Positions 1 through 8,996 of a stretch of DNA of 64,000 bases are shown in pieces. How positions within the stretch are numbered: the stretch's first letter is position 1; each line of letters starts with the position of its first letter. The stretch comes from Treponema sp. (GTDB lineage Bacteria; Spirochaetota; Spirochaetia; Treponematales; Treponemataceae). The notes below the pieces were generated by a model that was not told the origin of the DNA, did no database searches, and saw only the letters and a program-made list of their open reading frames with translations. Location: contig JAILLQ010000045.1 in NCBI GenBank assembly GCA_024693045.1, forward strand, positions 1-64,000. Reading direction: 5' to 3'. A program made the translations under genes and the position numbers.

Positions 1-1836
1 GCTATTTCTTATGATTCTGCATATTCATCTTCATGGTGGGATACAACAATCAACAAGGAAGGAGCAACCTACTTTAGTCCTATATATGAAAATGACAATG
101 GTGATTTAGTTCAGGCCTGTGCTGTTCTAGTATATGACGAAGACGGAGAAGAGAAAGGTATTGCTGTCGTTGAATTTGATACAGTTGTTTATTCTGTCTT
201 ACTCGGAGATGAAACAACAATGGGTGATATCAAATTTATCGTACTCGATGAAAATGCAAATGTCTGCCTTGATCCTATAGATCCTACTCCAATTCTAAAA
301 CCATGTTCTTCTTTCGAAATTCCTATTCTTCAGACCTACAGCACGGGAGACTACAGAATTACACGAGAAAAGATTTTTAACGGTGTATATTCAGAAATCC
401 GCATTCTGCCTTCACAAAACGATTACTGTATCATTGATTATGTAATGTACGCATCTGTAAAAAACATAAATGCAAGTACTATAGAAGCTATTTCACTTGT
501 AATAATAGTTATCCTTATTAGTATGGTTATTTCTGTACTGGTTGCATACTTTATCGCAAAAAACATCACAAAGAAATTAAAAGATTTAATTGGAATCCTT
601 AAAAACATTTCCGAAGGTGACGGAGACCTTACAGTAAGAATTCCTGCAACAGAAAACAACGAACTTGGTCAGGTTGCCGGTTACTTCAACCTTACAATTG
701 AAAAAATTGCAAACTCCCTTAAGTCCGTTATCAAAGAATCTGGAGCAATGCACAATTCAGCAGAAAATCTTGATAAAAATATTCAAAACTCCAACGAGAA
801 AATTAATGATATCAGCACTACTATCATGAAGATTAAAAATGATATCAATAACCAGAGTCGGGGTGTAGAACAGACAAACACAACTTTGAACGAAATCGCA
901 AACAATATCGGCTCTTTAAACCAGAATATTATCAACCAGGCAGAAAGCGTTTCTCAGTCATCAAGTGCAGTAGAAGAAATGGTTGCAAATATCGCATCTG
1001 TAACACAAATTCTTGATAAAAACCAGGAAAACGTTCATCTTCTTGCCCAGTCCGCAGAAAACGGCAAACAAAATATTGCAAAAACAGTTGAACTCGCAAA
1101 CAGAGTTGCAAAAGATTCTGAAGGCTTGATTGAAACAAGTAAGGTAATTCAGAATATCGCCGATCAGACAAACCTTCTTGCCATGAATGCCGCAATCGAA
1201 GCCGCTCATGCAGGTGAATCAGGAAAAGGATTTGCTGTAGTTTCTGGAGAAATCAGAAAACTTGCAGAAGACTCAAACAATCAGGGTAAAAAAATCGCCG
1301 AAGTTCTTATAAACTTCCAGGAAGCAATTAAATCTATGGCAGATAATTCAAAAGATTTGCAGAAATCATTTGATGAAATCTTCCAGAATACACAGACTGT
1401 ACAGACTCAGGAAACAGTTATTAAAAACGCAATGGACGAACAGAAAGCTGGTAGTGATCAGGTACTTGAAGCCATGCATAAGATTAATGCAATCACAGGG
1501 GAAGTAAGAAACAGTTCAAGCATAATTGAAAACGGTAGTAAAGAAATTCTTCAGCAGATGCAAAATCTTTCTACTGCTACCCTGCAGATTAACGACTCTA
1601 TGAACAATATGGCAGAAGGTGTAAACAAATTGAATGACACCATGGAAATGCTTCAGCAGGTAGGTCGTGAAAATAACGATTCTATTGCCCGTGTAGCAGG
1701 TGAAATCGGCTCATTTAAAGTTGAATCCAGCCAAACCAGTGAAAATGAAAAGCAGGAAAATGTAGAAGCTAAGGAAGAAAGTATTGAAGTACCAGATCCA
1801 GCTCCCGAAAATGATGATTTTTTCCGTGAAATGTAA
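1..1836 (+). CDS. Methyl-accepting chemotaxis protein (5' end cut off by window edge)
   Basis: The frame is open from base 1, so the N-terminus lies outside the window; 611 residues are visible. What remains is the end of an extracellular, probably dCache-like, sensing domain. A hydrophobic membrane helix follows (about bases 475-560), then a HAMP segment ([14 protein letters not shown] onward), then a long coiled-coil signalling domain. The conserved hairpin tip is present ([20 protein letters not shown], about bases 1156-1215), which is the CheA/CheW-contacting signature of chemoreceptors. The C-terminal tail is acidic and ends in DDFFREM; there is no obvious CheR-binding pentapeptide of the NWETF type. 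By family it is an inner-membrane receptor that controls CheA with CheW; a cheW gene lies at 46903-47391. The ligand cannot be inferred. A terminator follows directly. Confidence 0.95.
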   Translation, partial: AISYDSAYSSSWWDTTINKEGATYFSPIYENDNGDLVQACAVLVYDEDGEEKGIAVVEFDTVVYSVLLGDETTMGDIKFIVLDENANVCLDPIDPTPILKPCSSFEIPILQTYSTGDYRITREKIFNGVYSEIRILPSQNDYCIIDYVMYASVKNINASTIEAISLVIIVILISMVISVLVAYFIAKNITKKLKDLIGILKNISEGDGDLTVRIPATENNELGQVAGYFNLTIEKIANSLKSVIKESGAMHNSAENLDKNIQNSNEKINDISTTIMKIKNDINNQSRGVEQTNTTLNEIANNIGSLNQNIINQAESVSQSSSAVEEMVANIASVTQILDKNQENVHLLAQSAENGKQNIAKTVELANRVAKDSEGLIETSKVIQNIADQTNLLAMNAAIEAAHAGESGKGFAVVSGEIRKLAEDSNNQGKKIAEVLINFQEAIKSMADNSKDLQKSFDEIFQNTQTVQTQETVIKNAMDEQKAGSDQVLEAMHKINAITGEVRNSSSIIENGSKEILQQMQNLSTATLQINDSMNNMAEGVNKLNDTMEMLQQVGRENNDSIARVAGEIGSFKVESSQTSENEKQENVEAKEESIEVPDPAPENDDFFREM

Positions 1837-1850
1837 AATCACTTGAAAAC

Positions 1851-1882
1851 AAAAAAAGCTGCTCGAAAGAGCAGCTTTTTTA
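1851..1882. terminator. Bidirectional Rho-independent terminator
   Basis: A stem AAAAAGCTGCTC / GAGCAGCTTTTT with a GAAA loop has an A-run on its left and a T-run on its right. It sits between the convergent chemoreceptor and yebC genes and can serve both. Confidence 0.85.
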
Positions 1883-1903
1883 TTGCTTAAAAAAGAAAAC
1901 TAA

Positions 1904-2647
1904 TTAAGCTTCTGGATCGAAATCATCAGGGAATTCTGCTGTATGATAAACATTCTGTACATCGTCGTTATCTTCAAGTTTGTCGATAAGTTTCTGTACT
2001 TTTGCAGCTGTTTCAGCATCAACAGGAGTATAAGCATCAGGAACCATTCCTACATCTGCAGAAAGTGATTCAAATCCCTTAGCGTTCAAAGCATCAGCAA
2101 CAGCAGCAAATGCATCTGGAGTTGTTGTTACAGTGATAATTCCGTCTTCGTTTACGATATCATCAGCACCTGCTTCCAAAGCAACTTCCATTACTTCGTC
2201 TTCATTTACTTTTTCTGCATCGTATTCGATTGTACCTTTTCTCTGGAACATACGGCTTACAGAACCAGAAGTTCCGAGGTTACCACCATTCTTGTTGAAA
2301 ATGTTTTTTACATCTGCAGCAGCACGGTTCTTGTTATCAGAAAGAACTTCAACCATTACAGCTACACCACCAGCAGCATATCCTTCGTATACAAATTCTT
2401 CGTAAGCTGCTCCGCCGTCTTCACCAGTACCTTTTTTGATTGCACGTTCGATATTATCTTTTGGCATGTTAGCAGCACGTGCTTTGATAATTACAGTACG
2501 AAGACGTGGGTTTGAGTCTGGATCTCCACCGCCCATACGAGCTGCAATAGAAATTTCCTTAATAAATTTTGTGAAGATTTTACCACGTTTTGCATCAGCA
2601 ATACCTTTGGCATGTTTAATAGTGGCCCATTTACTATGTCCTGACAT
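1904..2647 (-). CDS. yebC: YebC/PmpR family regulatory or translation-associated protein
   Basis: This 247-residue protein starts MSGHSKWATIKHAKG, the hallmark N-terminus of the YebC family, and has the usual family length. Members are cytosolic, bind DNA or act at the ribosome, and have been described as transcriptional regulators and, more recently, as translation factors for difficult peptide stretches; the sequence does not decide which. The acidic C-terminal part (EDNDDVQNVYHTAEFPDDF) is typical. The start is supported by AGGAG about 9 nt upstream. The gene is single, converges with the chemoreceptor gene and diverges from the lipoprotein gene at 2827. Confidence 0.95.
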   Translation of the reverse strand: MSGHSKWATIKHAKGIADAKRGKIFTKFIKEISIAARMGGGDPDSNPRLRTVIIKARAANMPKDNIERAIKKGTGEDGGAAYEEFVYEGYAAGGVAVMVEVLSDNKNRAAADVKNIFNKNGGNLGTSGSVSRMFQRKGTIEYDAEKVNEDEVMEVALEAGADDIVNEDGIITVTTTPDAFAAVADALNAKGFESLSADVGMVPDAYTPVDAETAAKVQKLIDKLEDNDDVQNVYHTAEFPDDFDPEA

Positions 2648-2693
2648 TAGAAAGACTCCTAAATATAAAGATTACAATTTAATTAGTTCTTTA

Positions 2694-2723
2694 ATTTTAC
2701 TTTAATTTCAATATTAAAGTCAA
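2694..2723 (-). promoter_or_regulatory. Candidate promoter for yebC
   Basis: On the minus strand TTGACT (2723-2718) and TAAAAT (2699-2694) are separated by 18 nt, about 47 nt upstream of the yebC start. Found by eye in AT-rich DNA, so moderate confidence only. Confidence 0.45.
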
Positions 2724-2742
2724 TAAGAGAGAAAAAGAGATA

Positions 2743-2772
2743 TTGTTTATATAACCGAAAATTCTATATAAT
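2743..2772 (+). promoter_or_regulatory. Candidate promoter for the lipoprotein gene at 2827
   Basis: TTGTTT (2743-2748) and TATAAT (2767-2772) are separated by 18 nt. The predicted leader is about 48 nt and carries GGAGAG (2818-2823) just before the ATG. Confidence 0.5.
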
Positions 2773-2826
2773 TATCATAAAAGAATAGAAAAACATTTTT
2801 TAATTACAAGATATTTTGGAGAGTTT

Positions 2827-5469
2827 ATGAAAAAAAGTATTTTCATTAAATTAAGCATTTTTGTTTCTTTATTGGCTTTTAGCCTGTCTGCTACAAGTTG
2901 CTCAGACAAGAATAAAACAAAACAAATTGAAATAAGTAAGGAAGATGTAAGTTCCAAAGAAAATCAAAAAAATGCTATCCCAGAGGGAAAATTAACAGAT
3001 CATCAAAAATACCTGAACGAAGACTTGATTTTCCAAGAACTGCCTACACAGAATACAGAAGATGGACCTGCAGCCGTAATTGCAAGCGATTATGCAATGC
3101 TTTATTCTCCTGATAATTTTATTTTCCAAAATGACGGCACTGCAATTATAAAAAATCCCAACAATATGCAGGGAGAACCAATCCCATTTGCAACACTAGT
3201 AAATATTAGTTACAACACATTAAAGAACGGTGATTCTGACTTGAATCCCTACTGCAAAAAGATGTTCAACTTTCAGGATAACTGGAACTGGTTTTATGAA
3301 GTCAAATGGAATGGGAAAAGGGGCTTTGTCTTTGGTGCTGACTTGTATGGCATTGATAATCATAAAACTTACAATAATTTGTGCTATTGTGCAGAATTGT
3401 ACAGAACAGATGGAAAACTGCAGGAATTTTACCCTAAAATAGGATTTTCAACTATTTCTGAAAAAGTAAAAGATAATCTAAGTAATAACAGACTTGCATT
3501 TGTAAAAACAGAACCATTAAAAAATCCTTACCCAGACGACTTGATTTCACAATACAAGTCAGTAACAGGTAAAGAACAGGTTTCTGTATTCATTACGACT
3601 GATTTACTTTCACATTGCCAGCACTTAATTTTTGACAGGCTTCTTCAACATATAGAAGAAAAATATTTATTTGCCAATCTTTTAACTTTAACAGAGGAAC
3701 TTTGTGCAAAAGTTCAGGAGGCAGAAGGAATTCCTGATGAATTAAAAAAAGCTTCAATAAATTACTTAACAGTTCCTCTAGTAATTTTATACAAAGAAGC
3801 TTCTGCGATAATAGCCCAAAATGGAGAAAACACCTTTACTAACAGAGACATATACACTTTACTTTTGGATATTCCTTCAGAAATTCAAGAAGTATTAAAC
3901 TTAATCGATAATGCAGAAACTACGGCACCAATTACACTTTTTGGCAATTCTTCAATTATGGAAGATTTCAGCCAATACAAAGTTCGTGGCCACTACACCA
4001 AAAACTCTACACTAGAGGCATATTTTAAAGCAAATATGTGGCTGAGCCGAATTCATTTTATTCTAGACTCATCTTCAGAAAACTTTTCAATTGACCTAGC
4101 AAAGATAGCATTCTTTATAACTGACCTGGTAAATAAAAATCCTCAGATACTTACCATCTGGAAAAATGCACATGATCCGATTACAAAACTTATAGGTTAT
4201 TCAGACGATATTACAATTGAAGAAATGCTAGATTTTTGGAAAAATGAAAATATAGAAGATTTTTCTGCATGGATAAATTCAGAAGAAGAACTTTTAGAAA
4301 GCTGTTCAAGAGCAAGTCAAAGTCTAAGAGCACCTCATATTTCATCTGTAATTGTGAGCAAAGATAGCCCGGATGAAAATGAAAACAAAGAAGGCTATTC
4401 AAATTCTTCCTTAGGATTCAGATTGTTAGGACAGAGATTTACCTGGGATTCCTATATTTTTTCAGAAATATCAGCTCCTAAATTGGAAAATCGTCCTTTA
4501 GTAAAAGCCATGGATATAATGAAGGTATTTTCATCTAAATCTGCAGAAAGATTAAACCTGGAAGAATATAAATCGTATGAAGGATTAAAGGAAAAATTAG
4601 ATCAATTGCAGGCAAAATTCGAAGAACAAGAAGAAAGCTTTTGGTCAACAACTTATTATATGCAGGTTTTAAGACAAATAAAAAGTCTCTGTAATTTTGA
4701 ACAGGGAGCTGGTTTCTATTTTACAGAAAGCCCATGGTGGGATATAAAAAGTCTTATTACATCGCATGCAACTTATGCAGAAATCAAACACGACACAATC
4801 CTTTATTCAAAGCAAAGCTATGCAGAAATGGGAGGAGATGGAGACTTTGAGGCTACATTCAGAACAAAAAAACTTCCTTCAGCAAAAAATTACCTTGAAC
4901 CTAATAAAGACTTCTGGATAGCTTCTAGAAAATCGATTGAAATGCTAAAAGAAATTGTTTCTGAATACAACTTTTCTACGATTTATATTGATAATGTACT
5001 AACTTCACTTGAAGAAATTTACCAGAAGCTGGAAACAATTTCTGAACAGGAAGAATATGATATTGCCATACCAGAAGAGGACAACAAATGGCTGAAAGTT
5101 CTTCCTTCGATATTGGAAAAACTTATATTTTTAAACGAAGAAAACCTTTATATAGAAGATACCGATTCATTGAGAATGGCTTGTATTGCTGATGTATTTA
5201 CAAATTCTTTCTACCAGAAGACCCTGGAAGTTGCAACAGGAAGTCCGATTAAAATGTATGTAGCACTCAATGACATTAACGGAAAGAGAATTTCAATCGG
5301 CTATATTTTCAGCTATTATGAATTCTATCAAAATCAAAATGAAAGATTGAATGACCAGGAATGGAATGAAAATATCTATGAAGTCGATACAATCGGAACC
5401 GAAGATAAAATGCCTGATTGGGAAAAAGATATTTTACTCCCTAAATCCGAAAACTTCCGGATTTATTAA
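2827..5469 (+). CDS. Large putative lipoprotein with SH3-like N-terminal segment
   Basis: 880 residues. The N-terminus is a lipoprotein signal: basic MKKSIF, a hydrophobic core, then ATSC with the lipid-modifiable Cys near residue 25. Residues about 65-180 resemble a bacterial SH3-type module (ASDYAMLYSP, then NWFYEVKWNGKRGFVFGADLYG), a fold often used for cell-wall or peptide contacts. The remaining ~700 residues are mostly helical, charged and without a family I recognise. The product is expected to be membrane-anchored in the periplasm or at the surface. The start has a good RBS. The next gene starts 1 nt after this stop and is also a predicted lipoprotein, so the two are probably translationally coupled and may work together. 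Function unknown. Confidence 0.85.
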   Translation: MKKSIFIKLSIFVSLLAFSLSATSCSDKNKTKQIEISKEDVSSKENQKNAIPEGKLTDHQKYLNEDLIFQELPTQNTEDGPAAVIASDYAMLYSPDNFIFQNDGTAIIKNPNNMQGEPIPFATLVNISYNTLKNGDSDLNPYCKKMFNFQDNWNWFYEVKWNGKRGFVFGADLYGIDNHKTYNNLCYCAELYRTDGKLQEFYPKIGFSTISEKVKDNLSNNRLAFVKTEPLKNPYPDDLISQYKSVTGKEQVSVFITTDLLSHCQHLIFDRLLQHIEEKYLFANLLTLTEELCAKVQEAEGIPDELKKASINYLTVPLVILYKEASAIIAQNGENTFTNRDIYTLLLDIPSEIQEVLNLIDNAETTAPITLFGNSSIMEDFSQYKVRGHYTKNSTLEAYFKANMWLSRIHFILDSSSENFSIDLAKIAFFITDLVNKNPQILTIWKNAHDPITKLIGYSDDITIEEMLDFWKNENIEDFSAWINSEEELLESCSRASQSLRAPHISSVIVSKDSPDENENKEGYSNSSLGFRLLGQRFTWDSYIFSEISAPKLENRPLVKAMDIMKVFSSKSAERLNLEEYKSYEGLKEKLDQLQAKFEEQEESFWSTTYYMQVLRQIKSLCNFEQGAGFYFTESPWWDIKSLITSHATYAEIKHDTILYSKQSYAEMGGDGDFEATFRTKKLPSAKNYLEPNKDFWIASRKSIEMLKEIVSEYNFSTIYIDNVLTSLEEIYQKLETISEQEEYDIAIPEEDNKWLKVLPSILEKLIFLNEENLYIEDTDSLRMACIADVFTNSFYQKTLEVATGSPIKMYVALNDINGKRISIGYIFSYYEFYQNQNERLNDQEWNENIYEVDTIGTEDKMPDWEKDILLPKSENFRIY

Positions 5470-5470
5470 G

Positions 5471-6334
5471 ATGAAAAACAAAGAAAGACTTCTAAAATAT
5501 TTTCTTTTTTTTATTCTTCTGAATACTTTTATTATGTTTTCGTGTTCAGAGAATAAAAAAAGAATTATTACTTGGGATAAATTAAATAAAGACTACCCTT
5601 GCCCGGGTGCAAAACTTTTAAACGAAGTACCTGAAAAAGCCTTTCCCTGGACGGGAACTGTAAGCCATCATCTTCTTGCCGGTGAATATATAGATTCATT
5701 TTTTCAAATTATCTCAGCTAGAAGAAAAGTTGAATGCTTTTTTATTATATCGCCTTCTCATCATGATCTTTCGAAATACATTTGGTCTATTGCAGACATT
5801 ACTTGGGAAAGTAAAAAAGGCTTGGTTCATACAGACAAAAAGATTGTAAAGTCTATTTCTAAAAAACTAGGAGTGCCAAAAGAGGAAGAAGTTTTTACTT
5901 ACGAACACGGAATAAACTGTCTTATCCCATTTATCAAAAAGTATTTTCCAGAGGCAAAAATTGTCCCTATTGCCGTTACTGGAGAACCCCCATTAAACCA
6001 ATACGATAGTGAAAAATTATACCAGTGCCTTAAGGAGTATTTTACCCCAGAAAATAGAAAAAAGAATTTTCTTCTGATTTCAACAGATTTTTCACACCAT
6101 GGAAATCCAGAAGAAACAGAATTCAAAGACAGAAGAAGCCTCGAATTCTTTAATAAGCCAAAAGCTTCTTCATATATTTACTGTGGTTGCGATAACAGAC
6201 CAGGAATCTATATTCTTTCCCATTTATTAGACGACAAGAGTAAGGTAAAAATTATTTACCACACAGATTCATTTAAAATTTCCGGACAACAGCAGGACGA
6301 TATAACCAGCTATTACTTTAGCCTATTCTACTGA
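5471..6334 (+). CDS. MEMO / AmmeMemoRadiSam protein B-like lipoprotein
   Basis: The start is placed at ATG 5471, one base after the previous stop. A longer in-frame reading from 5351 would overlap the upstream gene by 120 bases and would lose the export signal. The 287-residue product starts with a basic, hydrophobic lipoprotein signal ending IMFSC. The body matches the MEMO family: SPSHHDLS, then EHGINCLIPFI, FPEAKIVPIAV and STDFSHHG, which hold the conserved His and Asp positions of that fold. MEMO proteins are related to class III non-haem dioxygenases; bacterial members usually sit beside AMMECR1 and radical-SAM genes, and neither is present here. Export of a MEMO protein is unusual. The 3' end overlaps the convergent methyltransferase gene by 12 bp. 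Family assignment is good; substrate unknown. Confidence 0.85.
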   Translation: MKNKERLLKYFLFFILLNTFIMFSCSENKKRIITWDKLNKDYPCPGAKLLNEVPEKAFPWTGTVSHHLLAGEYIDSFFQIISARRKVECFFIISPSHHDLSKYIWSIADITWESKKGLVHTDKKIVKSISKKLGVPKEEEVFTYEHGINCLIPFIKKYFPEAKIVPIAVTGEPPLNQYDSEKLYQCLKEYFTPENRKKNFLLISTDFSHHGNPEETEFKDRRSLEFFNKPKASSYIYCGCDNRPGIYILSHLLDDKSKVKIIYHTDSFKISGQQQDDITSYYFSLFY

Positions 6335-7177
6335 TTTTTTATGAAGCAGAGAAAACCATATGGGCCCACACTTTGCTTTCTGATCAGGTAAAATATGAAA
6401 ACCATAAGGAGTTCTTTCCGGCTCTGGAACAATATTCATTCGGCAAAAAGGATTTTCCTGCAAATCAATTTTTGGCATTGAATCTGAGAAACAAAGTTCC
6501 ACATCATCAAATTTCTTAAAAAGCCTTGAAACTACATCATCATTTTCTGCAGGGCAAAGAGCACAGGTAGAATAAAGAAGGTAACCACCCTTACGCAAAA
6601 GCCTCCATGCAGAAGAAAGCAAAGCCCATTGTTCCATAGAAAGACTTTTTATCCGGTTCGGAGACCATTCTGCCAAATACTTTTCGTCAGAAAGTACATG
6701 CCTTTCGCTTGAACATGGGGCATCAAGAAGAATGCTGTCATAGCATTCTGTCTGATTTTTACACCATTTTGCTCCGTCACTACAGGAAATCCTTATTCGT
6801 TCTCGAACGGAAGCTGGTAAAGATGAATCACAAACCTGTACCAGCCTTTGTTTTCTCTGCGCTGAGCGTTCATTGCTAACCAGACAGGCATCTTCATTCA
6901 TTCTTGAAGCAAGTACAAGAGTTTTACCTCCTGGAGCTGCACACAAATCCAATATGTCCTGGGCCTGCGAAAGAGGCAGGTTTATGGCAGCAAAAACACT
7001 TGCCGGATCAAGAAAATATTTTTCTCTACCACCACAATTCAACTCAGCATAAACACTGTCATCTAAGAGTGATTTTTTTAAATTTTCCCAGCGAGAAGTA
7101 AATAGTTCAGAATAATATTTTTCAAAACCTTCTGCCCCTCTTAACTTTTCACCAGACTTTTTTTCTTTTTTTCCCAT
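6323..7177 (-). CDS. RsmB/RsmF-type RNA (cytosine-C5) methyltransferase
   Basis: 284 residues from ATG 7177, which has AAGGTGG 8 nt upstream. A longer frame opening at 7246 would overlap the upstream gene and has no RBS. Hallmarks of the NOL1/NOP2/Sun SAM-dependent methyltransferases are present: the SAM-binding loop LDLCAAPGGKT, the motif IV Cys region DAPCSSERH, and the catalytic-Cys region YSTCALCPAEND. By family it methylates a cytosine at C5 in rRNA (possibly tRNA) using a covalent Cys intermediate. It lacks the N-terminal NusB-like domain of RsmB and a C-terminal PUA-like extension, so it is a short form and the exact RNA target is open. It follows the GH3 gene by 10 nt on the same strand and is probably cotranscribed. 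Confidence 0.88.
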   Translation of the reverse strand: MGKKEKKSGEKLRGAEGFEKYYSELFTSRWENLKKSLLDDSVYAELNCGGREKYFLDPASVFAAINLPLSQAQDILDLCAAPGGKTLVLASRMNEDACLVSNERSAQRKQRLVQVCDSSLPASVRERIRISCSDGAKWCKNQTECYDSILLDAPCSSERHVLSDEKYLAEWSPNRIKSLSMEQWALLSSAWRLLRKGGYLLYSTCALCPAENDDVVSRLFKKFDDVELCFSDSMPKIDLQENPFCRMNIVPEPERTPYGFHILPDQKAKCGPIWFSLLHKKSVE

Positions 7178-7187
7178 ACAATCCACC

Positions 7188-8489
7188 TTAAAAATAAGTC
7201 TGGTAAATATCGATATTTTCTTCCCTAGCCTTATTAAAACTTTCAAGTCTGAAGTCTATACTTTCCATTGGAGGAAGAGCCTTTACTACGATATTTCCAA
7301 GTTCGTCGTTTTCATAGGAAAGAATATGAGCTTTTAATTTGTACTGCAATATTTTTCTGAAAGACTCATCGATTTTTGAAGCAAAAGCAGAATCTTTTTT
7401 TGCTTTTGCTATCAATACCTTTGCAGGCCCAGATATTCTTTTTTCGCTTATCATTATACAATTGATTCCAGCTTCAATGGCCTTTACAGCAGCTTCTTCT
7501 GGAGGATAACCATTTGAGGCTAAGGCTCCCATAAAAATATCATCACTAAAAATAATTCCTTCAAAATCGAATTCTTCGCGAAGCTTTTTGGTTACCCACA
7601 CATGTGAAAAACAGGCTGGAACATCTTTTTCAATACAAGAAGTTCTTGCATGACTCATAAGTACCCCGCTTGGAAAAATATTTGAAATCACTTTAAAAGA
7701 TTTTACAGCTTCTTCCATTTTTTCTATAGATAAATCGATTTCAGGAAGACCTGTATGGGGATCAGTATTCGTATTTCCTGGAAAATGTTTTATTACCGCT
7801 CCAATACCTTTATTTTCAAAAGCATTTACGCAAGCAGTTCCATATTTTCTAACATCCACAAAAGAACCGAAACTGCGTCCATCTAAAAATTTTTCATTTT
7901 CTGGAGTTTGAACTTCTACAACAGGAGCAATGTTCATGTTAAATCCCAAAGCCTTCATTTCTCTGGCCTGAGTAGAATACAGTTTATAAGCATCTTCCAC
8001 TGGCATTTTTGTACTAATTCTTTTAGCAGACGGCAGAGGTCCTGAAACAACTCTCAATCGGTTTACAAAGCCTCCTTCCTGATCAATAGCAAGAAAAGGA
8101 GGAATTACATCTTTCTTTATTGAATAATTACGAATAGAGTCTGTAAACTTTATTATATCCTCTGCTGTATCAGCAAGATTATAACTAAAAAAGAGGTAGC
8201 CTCCGGGAATATAATCTTTTTCAACAGGAACGAATACTTTATTTCCTTCAAGGTTTTCAATAAAAAGCTGACAAACTTTATCGTGTAAGGATGTTTCCTT
8301 AATATATTTTTCAAGAGCTTTTTCTTTTTGATTATTCAGCTCTTCTAACCTGGAATTCAAAGATGAAGAAAATCTGTGAAGAACTTTTTCCCTTTTATCA
8401 TATACAGAGTCATGAATTCTTCCGCATGACATAAGACTAATGCTGATTGTAAACAAGGCCAATAAGCTGATAAAAAAATTTCTTTTCAT
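7188..8489 (-). CDS. Glycoside hydrolase family 3 lipoprotein (NagZ-like beta-N-acetylhexosaminidase)
   Basis: 433 residues with a lipoprotein signal (ISLMSC, Cys22) followed by a GH3 N-terminal barrel. The loop KHFPGNTNTDPH matches the NagZ signature KHFPG...D-x-H, which supplies the Asp-His acid/base dyad. GIIFSDDIFMGA contains the catalytic nucleophile Asp. Family members remove GlcNAc from muropeptides or chitin-type glycans. NagZ is usually cytosolic, whereas the lipobox here places this enzyme in the periplasm or at the surface, suggesting peptidoglycan turnover or scavenging. About 60 residues after the signal are charged and helical. No Shine-Dalgarno sequence precedes the ATG; a -10-like box ends 6 nt before it (see the promoter entry). 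Confidence 0.9.
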   Translation of the reverse strand: MKRNFFISLLALFTISISLMSCGRIHDSVYDKREKVLHRFSSSLNSRLEELNNQKEKALEKYIKETSLHDKVCQLFIENLEGNKVFVPVEKDYIPGGYLFFSYNLADTAEDIIKFTDSIRNYSIKKDVIPPFLAIDQEGGFVNRLRVVSGPLPSAKRISTKMPVEDAYKLYSTQAREMKALGFNMNIAPVVEVQTPENEKFLDGRSFGSFVDVRKYGTACVNAFENKGIGAVIKHFPGNTNTDPHTGLPEIDLSIEKMEEAVKSFKVISNIFPSGVLMSHARTSCIEKDVPACFSHVWVTKKLREEFDFEGIIFSDDIFMGALASNGYPPEEAAVKAIEAGINCIMISEKRISGPAKVLIAKAKKDSAFASKIDESFRKILQYKLKAHILSYENDELGNIVVKALPPMESIDFRLESFNKAREENIDIYQTYF

Positions 8490-8495
8490 AGGTCT

Positions 8496-8523
8496 ATAAT
8501 AACAACTTTATTAAAAGTCGCAA
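8496..8523 (-). promoter_or_regulatory. Candidate promoter for the GH3 gene, start-proximal
   Basis: On the minus strand TTGCGA (8523-8518), 16 nt, TATTAT (8501-8496), then 6 nt (AGACCT) and the ATG at 8489. There is no RBS. If this is the true -10 box, transcription would begin at or very near the start codon. Confidence 0.45.
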
Positions 8524-8559
8524 ATACTCAAAGAGAATCTTGCAAGAGGAAATGAGAAA

Positions 8560-8588
8560 TTGAATATAATTTTACAAAAAAGTATAAT
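8560..8588 (+). promoter_or_regulatory. Candidate promoter for the thioesterase gene, start-proximal
   Basis: TTGAAT (8560-8565), exactly 17 nt, TATAAT (8583-8588), then 6 nt (TGAGTC) and the ATG at 8595. No Shine-Dalgarno sequence is visible. A second TATAAT at 8565-8570 is possible but has poorer -35 spacing. The arrangement suggests a leaderless mRNA. Confidence 0.55.
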
Positions 8589-8594
8589 TGAGTC

Positions 8595-8996
8595 ATGACA
8601 ACACAGACAGAAATTACCGTACGTTCATACGAATGTGACTCTTATAGCCACGTAAACAATGCAGTTTATTTAAATTATCTTGAGCACGCAAGAATGGATT
8701 TTCTTCACAAAATTAAGTTTGATTACAAAGGAATTGTAAAAGAAGGTTTTTCTCTTTATGTAACCCATATAGATATTCATTATAAGGCTTCCGCTTTCCT
8801 TGATGACAAACTTATTGTTGAAACAAAACCTACTAAATTAAAGCATATCATGGGTGAATTTACACAGACAATAAAAAAAGAAGACGGAACACTTTGTGCT
8901 GAAGCTACAGTAACATGGGCAAGTGTAAAAAATGACGGCCGCCCTGCAAAAATTCCTGAAGAATTCATGGTAGACGGCCTTATTCCTGAAAACTAA
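8595..8996 (+). CDS. Acyl-CoA thioesterase, hot-dog fold (4HBT family)
   Basis: 133 residues, typical for YbgC/4-hydroxybenzoyl-CoA-type thioesterases. The motif SYECDSYSHVNNAVYLNYLEHARMD (residues about 11-35) is the family signature: an Asp/His pair followed by N-x-x-Y-x-x-Y-x-E-x-A-R. The enzyme is expected to be a cytosolic multimer that hydrolyses acyl-CoA thioesters; the acyl substrate cannot be told. It is a single gene, divergent from the GH3 gene and ending directly against the convergent mrp gene with no intervening base. Confidence 0.88.
   Translation: MTTQTEITVRSYECDSYSHVNNAVYLNYLEHARMDFLHKIKFDYKGIVKEGFSLYVTHIDIHYKASAFLDDKLIVETKPTKLKHIMGEFTQTIKKEDGTLCAEATVTWASVKNDGRPAKIPEEFMVDGLIPEN

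Noticed and set aside
5351..5470. Upstream start for the MEMO-like gene
   Set aside because: It would overlap the previous gene by 120 bases and hide the lipoprotein signal.
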